Shown here: piece by piece, positions 1 through 8,280 of the stretch | Numbering within the stretch: the first letter of the stretch is position 1 | How the letters are laid out: every line of letters begins with the position of its first letter | Assembly (NCBI GenBank): GCA_913773715.1 | Contig: CAJYHD010000823.1 | Span: 1-9,592, forward strand | Source of the DNA: an uncultured Sphingobium sp. | Lineage (GTDB): Bacteria; Pseudomonadota; Alphaproteobacteria; Sphingomonadales; Sphingomonadaceae | DNA: 9,592 nt | Direction of reading: 5' to 3' | Notes under the pieces: generated by a model | Told to the model about the DNA's origin: nothing | The model's input: only the letters and a program-made list of their open reading frames with translations | Databases searched by the model: none | Position numbers and translations under genes: made by a program

Positions 1-1590
1 CTCCCCCGCCATGATGGCGCGCAGATGGCCGTTGCCGACGACATCGGCCTTGATGACGCGCATGGGGCCAGCGGCGATCAGCGGGGCGGGCCAACCCGCA
101 CCATAGGGGCCGCCCTGCTCGATCGCAGCGACGAAATCAGGATTGACGCCGGTCGGTGCCAACACGGCATCGATCAGGAGCGCACGATCGTCCCGCGCCC
201 TGGCGACATGGAGGGACAGGCGTTCATCAAGGAAGTCTGCCAGATCGTCGAGCCGGTCGGCGGCGACGGTCAGGCCCGCCGCCATCGCATGGCCACCGCC
301 CGCGACGAGCAAGCCGCTGTCCTTTGCGGCGAGGACGGCTGCGCCGAGATCCACGCCGGAGATGGAGCGTCCCGACCCCTTGCCGATGCCCGCCTCATCA
401 AGCGCGATGACGATGGCGGGGCGGCCTGCCTTCTCCTTGATGCGTCCGGCAACGATGCCGATGACGCCGGGATGCCAACCGATGCCCGATATGACGGCGA
501 CAGCGCGATTGCCCTGTGCGGCGAGCAATGACTCCGCCTGCTCCTGCACCGTCGATTCGATGGCGCGGCGTTCTTCGTTATAGTGGTTGAGCTGCTCGGC
601 GATGCGCGCGGCTTCGGCGGGGTCCTGCGTGGTGAGGAGGCGGACGCCGAGATCGGCCTGCCCCACGCGACCGCCCGCATTGATGCGCGGGCCAAGTGCG
701 AAGCCCAGATCGTGGCAGAGCGGGGCGCGGGTCAGGCGGCTGGCGTCGATCAAAGCGGCAAGGCCGATGTTGCGGCGCTTCGCCATGACCTTGAGGCCCT
801 GCGCGACAAAGGCGCGGTTGAGGCCCTTCAACTGCGCGACATCGGCCACGGTGCCAAGCGCGACGATGTCGAGCAGGTCCATCAGCGCAGGCTCGGGCCG
901 GGTGGCGAACCAGCCGCGTTTGCGTAGCGTGCGGATCAGCGCCGCGCCGAGCAGGAAAGCGACGCCGACCGCGGCGAGATGGCCGTGCAGCGCCGCCTCG
1001 TCATTCTCATCGAGCCGGTTGGGGTTCACCAGCGCGAAGGCTTGCGGAAGCTGCGTCGCGCATTTGTGATGATCGACAACGACGACATCGACGCCCGTCT
1101 GGCGTGCCATGGCGAGCGCCTCGAACGCCTGCGCGCCGCAATCGACGGTGACGATCAACGTCGCCCCGTCGCCCGCCAGCCGGACGAGCGCTTCGCCCGA
1201 TGGACCATAGCCCTCCATCAGCCGATCGGGGATATAGGGCTTGGCGTCGAGGCCGAGGTCGCGCAGCAGGCGGATCAACAGAGCAGCGCTGGTCGCGCCA
1301 TCGACGTCGTAATCGCCGAAGATGCGGACATCCTCCCCAGCCTGCACCGCATCGGCAAGCCGGTCCGCCGCCGCATCCATGTCGCGGAAGAGGCTTGGGT
1401 CGGGCATGAACTGGCGGATGGTGGGATTGCGGTGTGCCTCCACCCCTTCGCGCGGGCAGCCGCGTGCGAGGAGAAGTTGCGTCACCAGATCGTCGGGCAG
1501 ATAGGAAGCGTCACGAGCGTCCGCCCCGCCGCCGCGCCAGCGCCAGGGCTGCCCGGAGATGGAGCGCGAGATATTAAGCGCGAAAGTCAT
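1..1590 (-). CDS. recJ: RecJ, single-stranded-DNA-specific exonuclease (partial, 3' end outside window)
   Basis: RecJ degrades single-stranded DNA 5' to 3' in the cytoplasm, serving RecF-pathway recombination, mismatch repair and base-excision repair. I translated this reading frame by hand: it is open for 530 codons from the ATG at 1590 to base 1, with no stop. The DHH phosphoesterase motif I, FGDYDVDGAT, sits at residues 91-100. The name-giving DHH triad is at 173-175, PRINAGGR at 301-308, the start of the DHHA1 domain near GWHPGVIG around 371, and the GGGHAMAAG nucleotide-binding loop around H434. These are the classic RecJ signatures and the metal-binding aspartates and histidines are intact. 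The family is usually about 560-600 residues, so roughly the last 40-60 (end of the OB-fold region) are missing to the left. The ATG is the only plausible start, because an in-frame TAA lies about 60 bases upstream with no other ATG or GTG between. No strong ribosome binding site is visible. The gene is divergent from tamA. Confidence 0.96.
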   Translation of the reverse strand, partial: MTFALNISRSISGQPWRWRGGGADARDASYLPDDLVTQLLLARGCPREGVEAHRNPTIRQFMPDPSLFRDMDAAADRLADAVQAGEDVRIFGDYDVDGATSAALLIRLLRDLGLDAKPYIPDRLMEGYGPSGEALVRLAGDGATLIVTVDCGAQAFEALAMARQTGVDVVVVDHHKCATQLPQAFALVNPNRLDENDEAALHGHLAAVGVAFLLGAALIRTLRKRGWFATRPEPALMDLLDIVALGTVADVAQLKGLNRAFVAQGLKVMAKRRNIGLAALIDASRLTRAPLCHDLGFALGPRINAGGRVGQADLGVRLLTTQDPAEAARIAEQLNHYNEERRAIESTVQEQAESLLAAQGNRAVAVISGIGWHPGVIGIVAGRIKEKAGRPAIVIALDEAGIGKGSGRSISGVDLGAAVLAAKDSGLLVAGGGHAMAAGLTVAADRLDDLADFLDERLSLHVARARDDRALLIDAVLAPTGVNPDFVAAIEQGGPYGAGWPAPLIAAGPMRVIKADVVGNGHLRAIMAGE

Positions 1591-1732
1591 GAACGATGCT
1601 CTAGACCGTGCCGCACCCCATGGGAAGCAGGCGGAATCATATCGTTAACGGAACCGTTGCAACGCGTTGCGCGTAATCTCCCTTGTCGGGCGGAAAATTG
1701 CTGCACGGCGTAAAAGGGGCTGTGCTGATTTT
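1591..1732. promoter_or_regulatory. Divergent recJ / tamA control region with small palindromes
   Basis: This 142-base gap separates two divergent genes and must hold both promoters unless they lie inside the genes. It contains the perfect palindrome CGTTAACG (1643-1650) and the perfect 12-base palindrome GCAACGCGTTGC (1659-1670), which lie 8 bases apart. AACG at 1647-1650 can also pair with CGTT at 1655-1658. Such clustered dyads could be an operator, but no regulator can be named from the sequence. I could not find a convincing sigma-70 promoter reading towards tamA. Confidence 0.45.
1636..1662 (-). promoter_or_regulatory. Candidate recJ promoter
   Basis: Read on the minus strand, TATGAT (1641-1636) matches the -10 consensus at 5 of 6 positions. 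TTGCAA (1662-1657) matches the -35 consensus at 4 of 6, with a 15-base spacer, shorter than the usual 16-18. Transcription would begin about 35-40 bases before the recJ start codon. The -35 element lies partly inside the GCAACGCGTTGC palindrome, so a protein bound there would block it. The match is modest, and alphaproteobacterial promoters often depart from this consensus. Confidence 0.3.
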
Positions 1733-3841
1733 ATGACACGACAAGGGGCGCATCATGTTCGGCACATGCTGGGCCTGCTTCTATGCGCGGTATCGCCTCT
1801 GCCTCTGATGGCGCAAACGACGCCACCCGCCGCATCGTCTCAGGCCGAGGAGGCCGAAGATCCGATACTGCCCGACGATCAGTTCGAAGCCCGCATTCCC
1901 AAGGTGACGGGGAACGATCCCAACACCCCCCTGCCCTCGATCGACAGCTTCATCGATCGGCAGATGCCCCAGCAGGCCGCGCAACCGACACAGCTGCCGC
2001 CTGCGACCGATCCGGCGGAGGAGCGCGAACTGGCGCAACCGCTGCCTCCGCTCGACAGCGTGACGGTGCCGGCCAATGTCGCGGAAGAGGCCGATCCCAA
2101 CGCGAAGCTGCCCGATGTGCGCTATGCGACCAGCATCGAAGGCTTTGGCAAGACGGGACTCGAGGATGAGTTCAAGGACCAGTCCGCGCTAATCGACGGC
2201 AAGGGCAAGGCCGAGACGGCGGCGATGGTGCAGGCACGCGCGCAGGAGGATGAAAAGCTTGCGGTGCGGCTGCTCCATTCGGAGGGCTATTATGACGCGA
2301 CGGCGCTTGCGAGTCTGGATCAGGCGGGCGACGGAACCCTGAAGGCGATCGTCTCCGTCACGCCGGGCAAGCGTTACAAGATCGGCGCGATCGTCATCAA
2401 TGCTGGGCCGACCGTGCCGCCGACGCTGGTGCGCGACAGCCTGCCACTCAAGACCGGAGATTATATCGTCGCGACCCTGATCGAAGGGGCCGAGGCCAAT
2501 GTGGCGCTGAAGCTGCCGGAAAATGGCTATCCCTTCGCCAAGGTGGGGCAGCGCGACATCCTGCTCGATTCCGCTACGATCACCGGCGACTATACGCTGC
2601 CGGTCGAGGTCGGTCCGCGGGGGACTTTCCGCAAGATCACAACGACCGGCGAGAAGCAGGCGTTCGGTGCGGATCATATGGAGGTCATCCGTCGCTACAA
2701 GCCGGGCCAGATCTACGACAGCCGCAAGGTCGACGATCTGCGCAAGGCACTGGTGGCGACCGGCCTGTTCTCAAGCGTCGCGGTCGATCCGGTGAGGACG
2801 GGCGAGGCAGCGCCCGACGGCACCGAATATGTCGACCTGAATGTCGAGCAGGAAGCAGGGCCGCCGCGCACGCTGGCTGGCGAACTGGGTTACGGCACGG
2901 GGCAAGGCTTCCGCGCGGAAGGAACGTGGACGCACCGCAACCTTTTCCCGCCAGAAGGCGCGCTGATCGCGGGCGTGGTCGCGGGCACGCAGGAACAGGG
3001 GGTGTCAGGCACCTTCCGCCGCCAGAATGCGGGCAAGCGCGACAAGACATTCCAGGCCGGTGCGCTGCTCAACCACCAGAATTACAACGCCTACGAAGCC
3101 TTCACGGCGGGCCTCAACATCAGCTGGGCGCGGCAATCGACACCGATCTTCCAGAAGCGCTGGACCTATAGCTATGGAGCGGAAATTCTGCTGTCTAACG
3201 AGCAGACGACGATCGATCCGCTGACCGCCGAACAGAAGCGCCGCACCTACTTCATCGGCGCGCTGCCGGTGCAGGTCGGATATGACCGGTCGAACGACCT
3301 GCTCAATCCGACCAAGGGCTTCCGCGCCAATCTGCGCGTATCGCCTGAAGCATCGTTGCAGGGCAATGTGTCGCCCTATGTGCGCAGCACGTTCGACCTG
3401 TCGGGCTATTATCCGATCTCGGACGGGCTGGTGATCGCGGCGAGGACGCGGCTCGGCACGATCAACGGTGTCTCGCTGGACGATGTCGCGCCGTCGCGGC
3501 GGATTTATGCCGGCGGCGGCGGGTCGGTGCGCGGCTATGGCTATCAGGAACTGGGGCCGAAAGACATCAAGAACGATCCGATCGGCGGGCGATCCGTCAA
3601 CGAATTCGCGGTCGAGGGCCGTTATCGCTTCGGCAATTACGGCGTGGTCGCCTTCGTCGATGCGGGGCAGGTCTATAACAGCCAGATCCCGAAGTTCAGC
3701 GACATGCGCTACGGCGTCGGCATCGGCGGGCGCTTCTATACCAATTTCGGGCCGTTCCGCGCAGACATCGCAATGCCGATCGACCGGCAGCCCGGCGAAT
3801 CCAAATTCGCCGTCTATATCGGTATCGGGCAGGCATTCTGA
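1733..3841 (+). CDS. tamA: TamA-type outer membrane assembly protein (Omp85/BamA superfamily)
   Basis: The product is the outer-membrane partner of TamB in the translocation and assembly module, which aids insertion of certain outer-membrane beta-barrel proteins and links the two membranes. The protein has 702 residues. A signal peptide spans residues 1-27 (hydrophobic core from L13, probable cut after A27). An acidic, proline-rich stretch runs from about 29 to 127. Three POTRA-like units follow at about 128-212, 213-296 and 298-373. The C-terminal barrel runs from about 382 to 702, with the superfamily's loop-6 motif VRGYGY at 599-604 and a terminal phenylalanine, the usual barrel-insertion signal. 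E. coli TamA is about 577 residues, and most of the excess is the N-terminal stretch. The frame is open further upstream to 1667, but the extension is basic and not signal-like. ATG 1733 puts the signal peptide correctly and follows an AAAAGGGG tract at 1712-1719. ATG 1766 is an alternative start. Tight coupling to tamB favours TamA over BamA. Confidence 0.92.
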   Translation: MTRQGAHHVRHMLGLLLCAVSPLPLMAQTTPPAASSQAEEAEDPILPDDQFEARIPKVTGNDPNTPLPSIDSFIDRQMPQQAAQPTQLPPATDPAEERELAQPLPPLDSVTVPANVAEEADPNAKLPDVRYATSIEGFGKTGLEDEFKDQSALIDGKGKAETAAMVQARAQEDEKLAVRLLHSEGYYDATALASLDQAGDGTLKAIVSVTPGKRYKIGAIVINAGPTVPPTLVRDSLPLKTGDYIVATLIEGAEANVALKLPENGYPFAKVGQRDILLDSATITGDYTLPVEVGPRGTFRKITTTGEKQAFGADHMEVIRRYKPGQIYDSRKVDDLRKALVATGLFSSVAVDPVRTGEAAPDGTEYVDLNVEQEAGPPRTLAGELGYGTGQGFRAEGTWTHRNLFPPEGALIAGVVAGTQEQGVSGTFRRQNAGKRDKTFQAGALLNHQNYNAYEAFTAGLNISWARQSTPIFQKRWTYSYGAEILLSNEQTTIDPLTAEQKRRTYFIGALPVQVGYDRSNDLLNPTKGFRANLRVSPEASLQGNVSPYVRSTFDLSGYYPISDGLVIAARTRLGTINGVSLDDVAPSRRIYAGGGGSVRGYGYQELGPKDIKNDPIGGRSVNEFAVEGRYRFGNYGVVAFVDAGQVYNSQIPKFSDMRYGVGIGGRFYTNFGPFRADIAMPIDRQPGESKFAVYIGIGQAF

Positions 3842-3843
3842 TG
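3827..3843 (+). promoter_or_regulatory. tamB ribosome binding site and TGATG start-stop overlap
   Basis: The tamA stop TGA (3839-3841) and the tamB start ATG (3841-3843) share one base. A purine-rich GGGCAGG at 3827-3833, inside the last tamA codons, lies seven bases before the tamB start and is a plausible Shine-Dalgarno sequence. This arrangement normally means one transcript and translational coupling, which would keep the two partners at linked levels. Confidence 0.75.
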
Positions 3844-6800
3844 GCGCAGGACGACACCCCTCCCCCCGCCGACACCGTCGTGATCCGCGAAGGCCGCCCG
3901 CTGTGGCAGAAGATCGCGATCGGCGTCGCAGGCCTGATCGCCGCGATCGTCGTGCTGGTCGCAGGCCTGCTCCTCTTCATCAACACGTCGCCCGGCAAAC
4001 GCTTCGTCATCAAGCAGATTGCCGGGCTGAAGCTTGAATCGGGCATGGGGATCGAGGTCGGACGGATCGAAGGATCGATCTATAGCGACATGGTCATCCA
4101 CGACCTGATCCTGCGCGATCCCAAGGGCGTGTTCGCGGTGTCGCCGCGTGTCCATGTCGTGTGGAAGCCCTTCCGCTACATCAACAAGCATATTTCGGTC
4201 AGCCTGCTGGAAACGCCGCTCGTCGTGCTGGCGCGCAGCCCGCAGTTCAACCAGACGCCGACCGATCCCAATGCGCCGATCTTGCCCGACCTCGACATCG
4301 ACGTCGATCGGCTGAAGATCGGCAAGTTCGTGCTGGCGAAGCCCGTCATCGGACAGAAGCGCGAGATCGCGATCGACGGCGTGACGCACATCGCCGATGG
4401 CCTGGCGCAGCTGTCGGCCGACGCAATCGTCGACAGCGGCGACCGCTTGCAGGCGAAGCTCGACGCCGTACCCGCGCAGAACAAGCTGGCGATGAGCGGA
4501 ACGCTGACCGCGCCCAAGGGTGGCGTGATCGCGGCGATGTCTGGCCTGACCGACGGGATGACCGCGACGCTGGATGGGCGCGGCAGCTGGCAGGCGTGGA
4601 ACGGGCGACTGATTGCGCGTTCGCCGAAGGGCGAACTGGCGAATATTGCGCTGGCGGCGCGCGACGGAAAATTTACGGCCAAGGGTCCTGTTCGGCCGGG
4701 GCTGGTCTTTGCGGGAACGGTCGATCGGTTGACCGCGCCACAGCTAAACGTCGATCTGTTCGCGGGCCTCAATGAGCGGCGCGTGAACCTCAAGGGGACG
4801 CTGCGTTCCCCTGCCCTGTCTGCCGATGCGCAGGGACTGATCGATCTGGGCAAAAGCCAGTTCAGCGCGCTCAAGATCAACGCTGCGTTGCTAACGCCGG
4901 GTGCGATCATGGACAAGGTCAAGGGCCGCGACGTGCGGGCCTCGGTCATTCTCGACGGGCCGATGGCAACGCCGTTCATAGATTACGACATCAGCGCCAA
5001 AATGCTGGCGTTCGACGCCACAGGGATCGAGAATCTCAAGGCTACGGGGCGCGCGGTGATCGACGCCGATCGCATCCGCATGCCCGTCAACGCGACGGCG
5101 AGCCGGGTGACGGGTCTCAATGCGGCGGCGGGCGGCCTGCTCCAGAACCTGCGCCTCAAAGGTGATTTCGCCTATGCGGGCGGCAAGCTCATCAGCGACA
5201 ATCTCAAGATCAACAGCGACCGGGTGGATGCGACGGCGATCGTCCTCGCCGACGTTCAGAACGCGCTGTATCGCGGGGCGCTGAAGGGCCGGGTCAACGA
5301 TTACAAGATTGACGGTGTCGGCATCGTCAACTTGAATACCGATGTCGAACTGGTGCCCGGACCCAAGGGCGGGTTCGGCCTTTCAGGCCGCTTCGGCGTG
5401 CGGACGGCGCGGTGGGAAAATGCGTCGGTGCGCGACTTCCTGGGCGGCAATGCGGTCGCGAGCGGACGGATCGGCATGACGCCGGAAGGCAAGTTCACGC
5501 TGGCGGGATTGAAGGGCGCCGCGCCCAATTTCACGATCCATTCCGGGTCGGGCAGTTACGACACGAACGGGCAAATCGCGTTCGACGCCAGCGCTTCATC
5601 AAAGCAATATGGTCCGCTTGCCCTGACTGTGCGCGGCACGGTAGCAAAGCCGCAGGCAGTGCTGCGCGCGGCGCGGCCCAATGTCGGGGTGCAATTGACC
5701 GATGTGGTCGCCAAGCTGAACGGCGAGGCGGCGGGCTATCGATTGGAGGCGACGGGTGGGTCGCCTTATGGTCCTTTCTTCGCCAATGTGCTGATCCGCA
5801 CGGCGCAAGGGCCGCTGACGATCGATGTGACCAAGGCGCGTTTCGCCGGCATCGACATGAACGGGCGCATCCAGCAGAGCGCGGCCGGACCGTTCACGGG
5901 GCAACTGGCGCTCAACGGATCGGGCATCAACGGTGCGGTGCGACTGGCGGCGGTCGGCAAGGTGCAGGGCGTCAACGTCAATGCGACCGCCAGTAACGCG
6001 CAACTCCCGGGCGAGGCCGACATCGTGATCGGTCGCGCGATCGTGACCGCCGACATGCTGCTGACCGATCAGCCGCAGATCAAGGCGGACGCACAGATCG
6101 CCAACGCCGCCTACGGCGAATATGTCGTGCGCAAGGCGCGGGCCAAGCTCGATTATCAGGGCGGCAGGGGGCGTGCGCAGTTGGTCGCCGACGGATCGAG
6201 CGGCGTTCCCTTCTCGATTGCGGCCAGCGCAGCCCTGCGCCCCAATCTTTATGCCGTCGCGTTGCAGGGTCGGGCGAGCAATGTCGACTTCCGTCTTGCC
6301 AAGCCGGCGATTATTCGCGACGAAGATGGTGGATACCGGCTGGAGCCGGCGACTTTAGTGCTGCCGCAGGGCCGGGTCGATCTTGCCGGACGCTTCGGCG
6401 GGACGACGGCGATGCAGGCGCGGTTCAAGGACTTCGACCTAGCGATAGCGAACGTCGTGTCGCCCGGCCTGGGGATCGGCGGCAGGGCGACGGGTTCGCT
6501 CGATTACACGCAGACGGGCAGCACCTTCCCCACGGCGACGACGCGCCTTGCGATCAGTGACTTCCGTCGATCGAGCCTGACGGCCGTGTCCGACCCGGTG
6601 TCGATGAGCATGGAAGGCAAGCTGTCGAGCGCGGGCGGCGACCTACGTGGCCTGATCCGGCGGGGTAATGCGACGCTGGGGCGGTTCGTAGCCACGCTTG
6701 CGCCTCCGGGTGCGGGCGCGGGCTGGGCCGAGCAGTTGCAGAACGCGCCATTGGGCGGCGGCATTCGATATGCCGGTCCGGCGGACGTGCTCTTTTCCTT

Positions 6801-8052
6801 CGCGGGGCTGGCCGATCAACGATTGTCGGGCGGGCTGGCGTTGGCGGCGGACTTTAGTGGGCGGCTCTCCAATCCCCGCGTCAACGGCATCGCCCGCGCC
6901 AATGCACTCACCTACGAGAATGAGACGTTCGGGACACGGGTGACGCAAATGCGGCTCGACGGGCGCTTCACCAACGATCATCTGGAAATCCGCGATTTCT
7001 CGGGGCGGGCTGGTGACGGCACCGTTCAGGCGCGCGGCAATGTCGGGCTGGCGGCGGACAGCGGCTTCCCGATGGACATTGCCGTCACGCTAGATCGGGC
7101 AAGGCTGGCGCGGAGCGAGGCGATCACCAGCGTCGTTAGCGGGACGATCAACGTCACCAACAGCGCCGTCAATGGTGGCTTGATCAAGGGTGACCTGCGC
7201 CTGCCCGAGACGCGCTATCGCGTAGCATGGCAGGGTGGCACGGAAATCCGTGAACTGACCGGCGTCCGGCGCAAGGGTCCAGGCGGAGCAGATCCGCTGG
7301 CGCAGCGCATCGCCGATCGCAAGGCAGCGGCACAGCCCAATCCGTGGAAGCTTGATATTCGCGTGCGGGCGGACAATGAGATTTACGTGACGGGCATGGG
7401 CCTCGATTCCGAATGGAAGACGGACATGCGGGTGGGCGGTACTACTGCCAATCCGCGCGTCACTGGCCGTTTGGAAGTCCTTCGCGGTCGCTACAGCTTC
7501 TCAGGCCATCAGTTCGAATTGGAACAGGGCGTCATCACCTTCAACGGGCCGATGCTGAATCCGACGCTGGCGATCCGGGCAGAAACACAGATCGATGCAG
7601 TGACGGCCGGCATCCAGGTCGCGGGATCGGCGCAGCAGCCCGACATCACATTCATTTCGACCCCGACCCTGCCGCAGGATGAAATCCTGTCGCGCATCCT
7701 GTTCGGGTCGAACGTCGCCAATCTGTCGCCGATACAGGCGGTACAACTGGCGGCGGCGCTCAACGGACTGCGTGGCGGCAGCGGTGGGTTGAACCCGATG
7801 GGCAAGCTGCAAGGCGCGACGGGCATCGATCGCATCGGCATCGTCAGCGGCGATGAAAAGACCGGGCGTGGTACCTCGCTGGCGGTCGGGCAGCATATCT
7901 CCAATAATATTTATGTAGAGGTACTCACAGACTCGCGCGGCTTCACAGCTACGCAGCTTGAAATTGCTTTGTCCAAGGCGTTGAGCCTGTTGTCACGGAC
8001 CGGAACAAACGCCGGGTCTTCGGCAAACCTACGATATTCGAAGGACTATTGA
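3841..8052 (+). CDS. tamB: TamB, translocation and assembly module inner-membrane protein (DUF490 domain)
   Basis: TamB is anchored in the inner membrane and spans the periplasm as a long beta-rich, groove-shaped protein that docks on TamA. The family (AsmA-like/bridge-like proteins) is implicated in outer-membrane protein assembly and in phospholipid transport to the outer membrane. The protein has 1403 residues, with a short acidic cytoplasmic N-terminus and one membrane helix at about 25-47. A long body of repeating short beta-strand units follows, rich in glycine, alanine and alternating hydrophobic residues. The conserved C-terminal TamB/DUF490 domain covers roughly 1060-1403. Within that domain the PNPWKLDI region is at about 1166-1173, and the family-typical LPQDEILSRILFG is near 1277-1289. 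E. coli TamB is about 1259 residues, so this one is somewhat longer, in a family whose length varies. It starts inside the tamA stop codon with a good ribosome binding site and no alternative start is needed. No frameshift or internal stop is seen. Confidence 0.94.
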   Translation: MAQDDTPPPADTVVIREGRPLWQKIAIGVAGLIAAIVVLVAGLLLFINTSPGKRFVIKQIAGLKLESGMGIEVGRIEGSIYSDMVIHDLILRDPKGVFAVSPRVHVVWKPFRYINKHISVSLLETPLVVLARSPQFNQTPTDPNAPILPDLDIDVDRLKIGKFVLAKPVIGQKREIAIDGVTHIADGLAQLSADAIVDSGDRLQAKLDAVPAQNKLAMSGTLTAPKGGVIAAMSGLTDGMTATLDGRGSWQAWNGRLIARSPKGELANIALAARDGKFTAKGPVRPGLVFAGTVDRLTAPQLNVDLFAGLNERRVNLKGTLRSPALSADAQGLIDLGKSQFSALKINAALLTPGAIMDKVKGRDVRASVILDGPMATPFIDYDISAKMLAFDATGIENLKATGRAVIDADRIRMPVNATASRVTGLNAAAGGLLQNLRLKGDFAYAGGKLISDNLKINSDRVDATAIVLADVQNALYRGALKGRVNDYKIDGVGIVNLNTDVELVPGPKGGFGLSGRFGVRTARWENASVRDFLGGNAVASGRIGMTPEGKFTLAGLKGAAPNFTIHSGSGSYDTNGQIAFDASASSKQYGPLALTVRGTVAKPQAVLRAARPNVGVQLTDVVAKLNGEAAGYRLEATGGSPYGPFFANVLIRTAQGPLTIDVTKARFAGIDMNGRIQQSAAGPFTGQLALNGSGINGAVRLAAVGKVQGVNVNATASNAQLPGEADIVIGRAIVTADMLLTDQPQIKADAQIANAAYGEYVVRKARAKLDYQGGRGRAQLVADGSSGVPFSIAASAALRPNLYAVALQGRASNVDFRLAKPAIIRDEDGGYRLEPATLVLPQGRVDLAGRFGGTTAMQARFKDFDLAIANVVSPGLGIGGRATGSLDYTQTGSTFPTATTRLAISDFRRSSLTAVSDPVSMSMEGKLSSAGGDLRGLIRRGNATLGRFVATLAPPGAGAGWAEQLQNAPLGGGIRYAGPADVLFSFAGLADQRLSGGLALAADFSGRLSNPRVNGIARANALTYENETFGTRVTQMRLDGRFTNDHLEIRDFSGRAGDGTVQARGNVGLAADSGFPMDIAVTLDRARLARSEAITSVVSGTINVTNSAVNGGLIKGDLRLPETRYRVAWQGGTEIRELTGVRRKGPGGADPLAQRIADRKAAAQPNPWKLDIRVRADNEIYVTGMGLDSEWKTDMRVGGTTANPRVTGRLEVLRGRYSFSGHQFELEQGVITFNGPMLNPTLAIRAETQIDAVTAGIQVAGSAQQPDITFISTPTLPQDEILSRILFGSNVANLSPIQAVQLAAALNGLRGGSGGLNPMGKLQGATGIDRIGIVSGDEKTGRGTSLAVGQHISNNIYVEVLTDSRGFTATQLEIALSKALSLLSRTGTNAGSSANLRYSKDY

Positions 8053-8061
8053 GAGGAAGGA

Positions 8062-8094
8062 AAGCGTCGCCCTCGGCATGGAAGTGCGACGCTT
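8062..8094 (+). terminator. Hairpin just after tamB (possible terminator)
   Basis: AAGCGTCGC (8062-8070) and GCGACGCTT (8086-8094) are exact reverse complements. They form a 9-base-pair stem with a 15-base loop, beginning 10 bases after the tamB stop. The position suits a terminator or 3'-end stabiliser. No run of T residues follows, so it is not a textbook intrinsic terminator. In the other orientation it would lie far downstream of kdsD. Confidence 0.45.
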
Positions 8095-8225
8095 AACTTC
8101 GCATGTTTCTCGCATTCTGCGACATTATCGTACCGATGTTGGAAATATTCGAAATACCTTCGGTATGCTCAGAATGCTTCCGATGTAGCATTCCAGCCAG
8201 CGAATAGGACAGACAGGCGCGATCG

Positions 8226-8247
8226 CGCGACGCTTGCAAGCGTCGCG
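8226..8247 (-). terminator. 22-base perfect palindrome after kdsD (possible terminator)
   Basis: Arms CGCGACGCTTG (8226-8236) and CAAGCGTCGCG (8237-8247) are perfect reverse complements with no central gap. In RNA this would fold as a 9-base-pair G+C-rich stem with a TGCA loop. It lies 33 bases beyond the kdsD stop codon, reading on the minus strand. It carries the same AAGCGTCGC arm as the hairpin after tamB. No T-run follows on either strand, so a classical intrinsic terminator is not shown. Rho-dependent termination, end protection or a protein-binding site are alternatives. Confidence 0.45.
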
Positions 8248-8280
8248 TTCAGCTTCGGTCTATCGGTAATGTAGCGCGCC

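Larger units (their letters stand above)
8053..8280. other. Convergent intergenic region between tamB and kdsD, rich in dyads
   Basis: I find no credible gene in these 228 bases. Composition drops to a lower G+C content in the middle. Besides the two hairpins listed separately there are shorter dyads: ATACC/GGTAT (8154-8158 with 8162-8166), GAATGC/GCATTC (8172-8177 with 8188-8193), and the palindrome GCGCGATCGCGC (8217-8228) abutting the larger palindrome. Both flanking genes end here, so the structures probably act in bidirectional termination or protection of transcript 3' ends. Confidence 0.55.

Noticed and set aside
25..1713. Several plus-strand open frames across the left end
   Set aside because: They lie opposite the fully readable recJ frame and show no family motifs.
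1667..1732. Upstream extension of tamA giving 724 residues
   Set aside because: The extra 22 residues are basic and precede a good signal peptide, which would then be internal. They also run through the control region.
1766..1814. Cysteine in the TamA signal region as a lipoprotein site
   Set aside because: The residues before the cysteine are LLL, lacking the small residue needed at -1 in a lipobox. A signal peptidase I site after A27 fits better.
2771..2782. A further copy of the hairpin arm CAAGCGTCGCG inside tamA
   Set aside because: It encodes ordinary residues (SSVAV region) in typical codons and has no partner arm nearby, so it is most likely chance.
1733..3841. BamA as the identity of the Omp85 protein
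   Set aside because: BamA normally has five POTRA domains and about 800 or more residues with different neighbours. Three POTRA-like units and a coupled tamB point to TamA.
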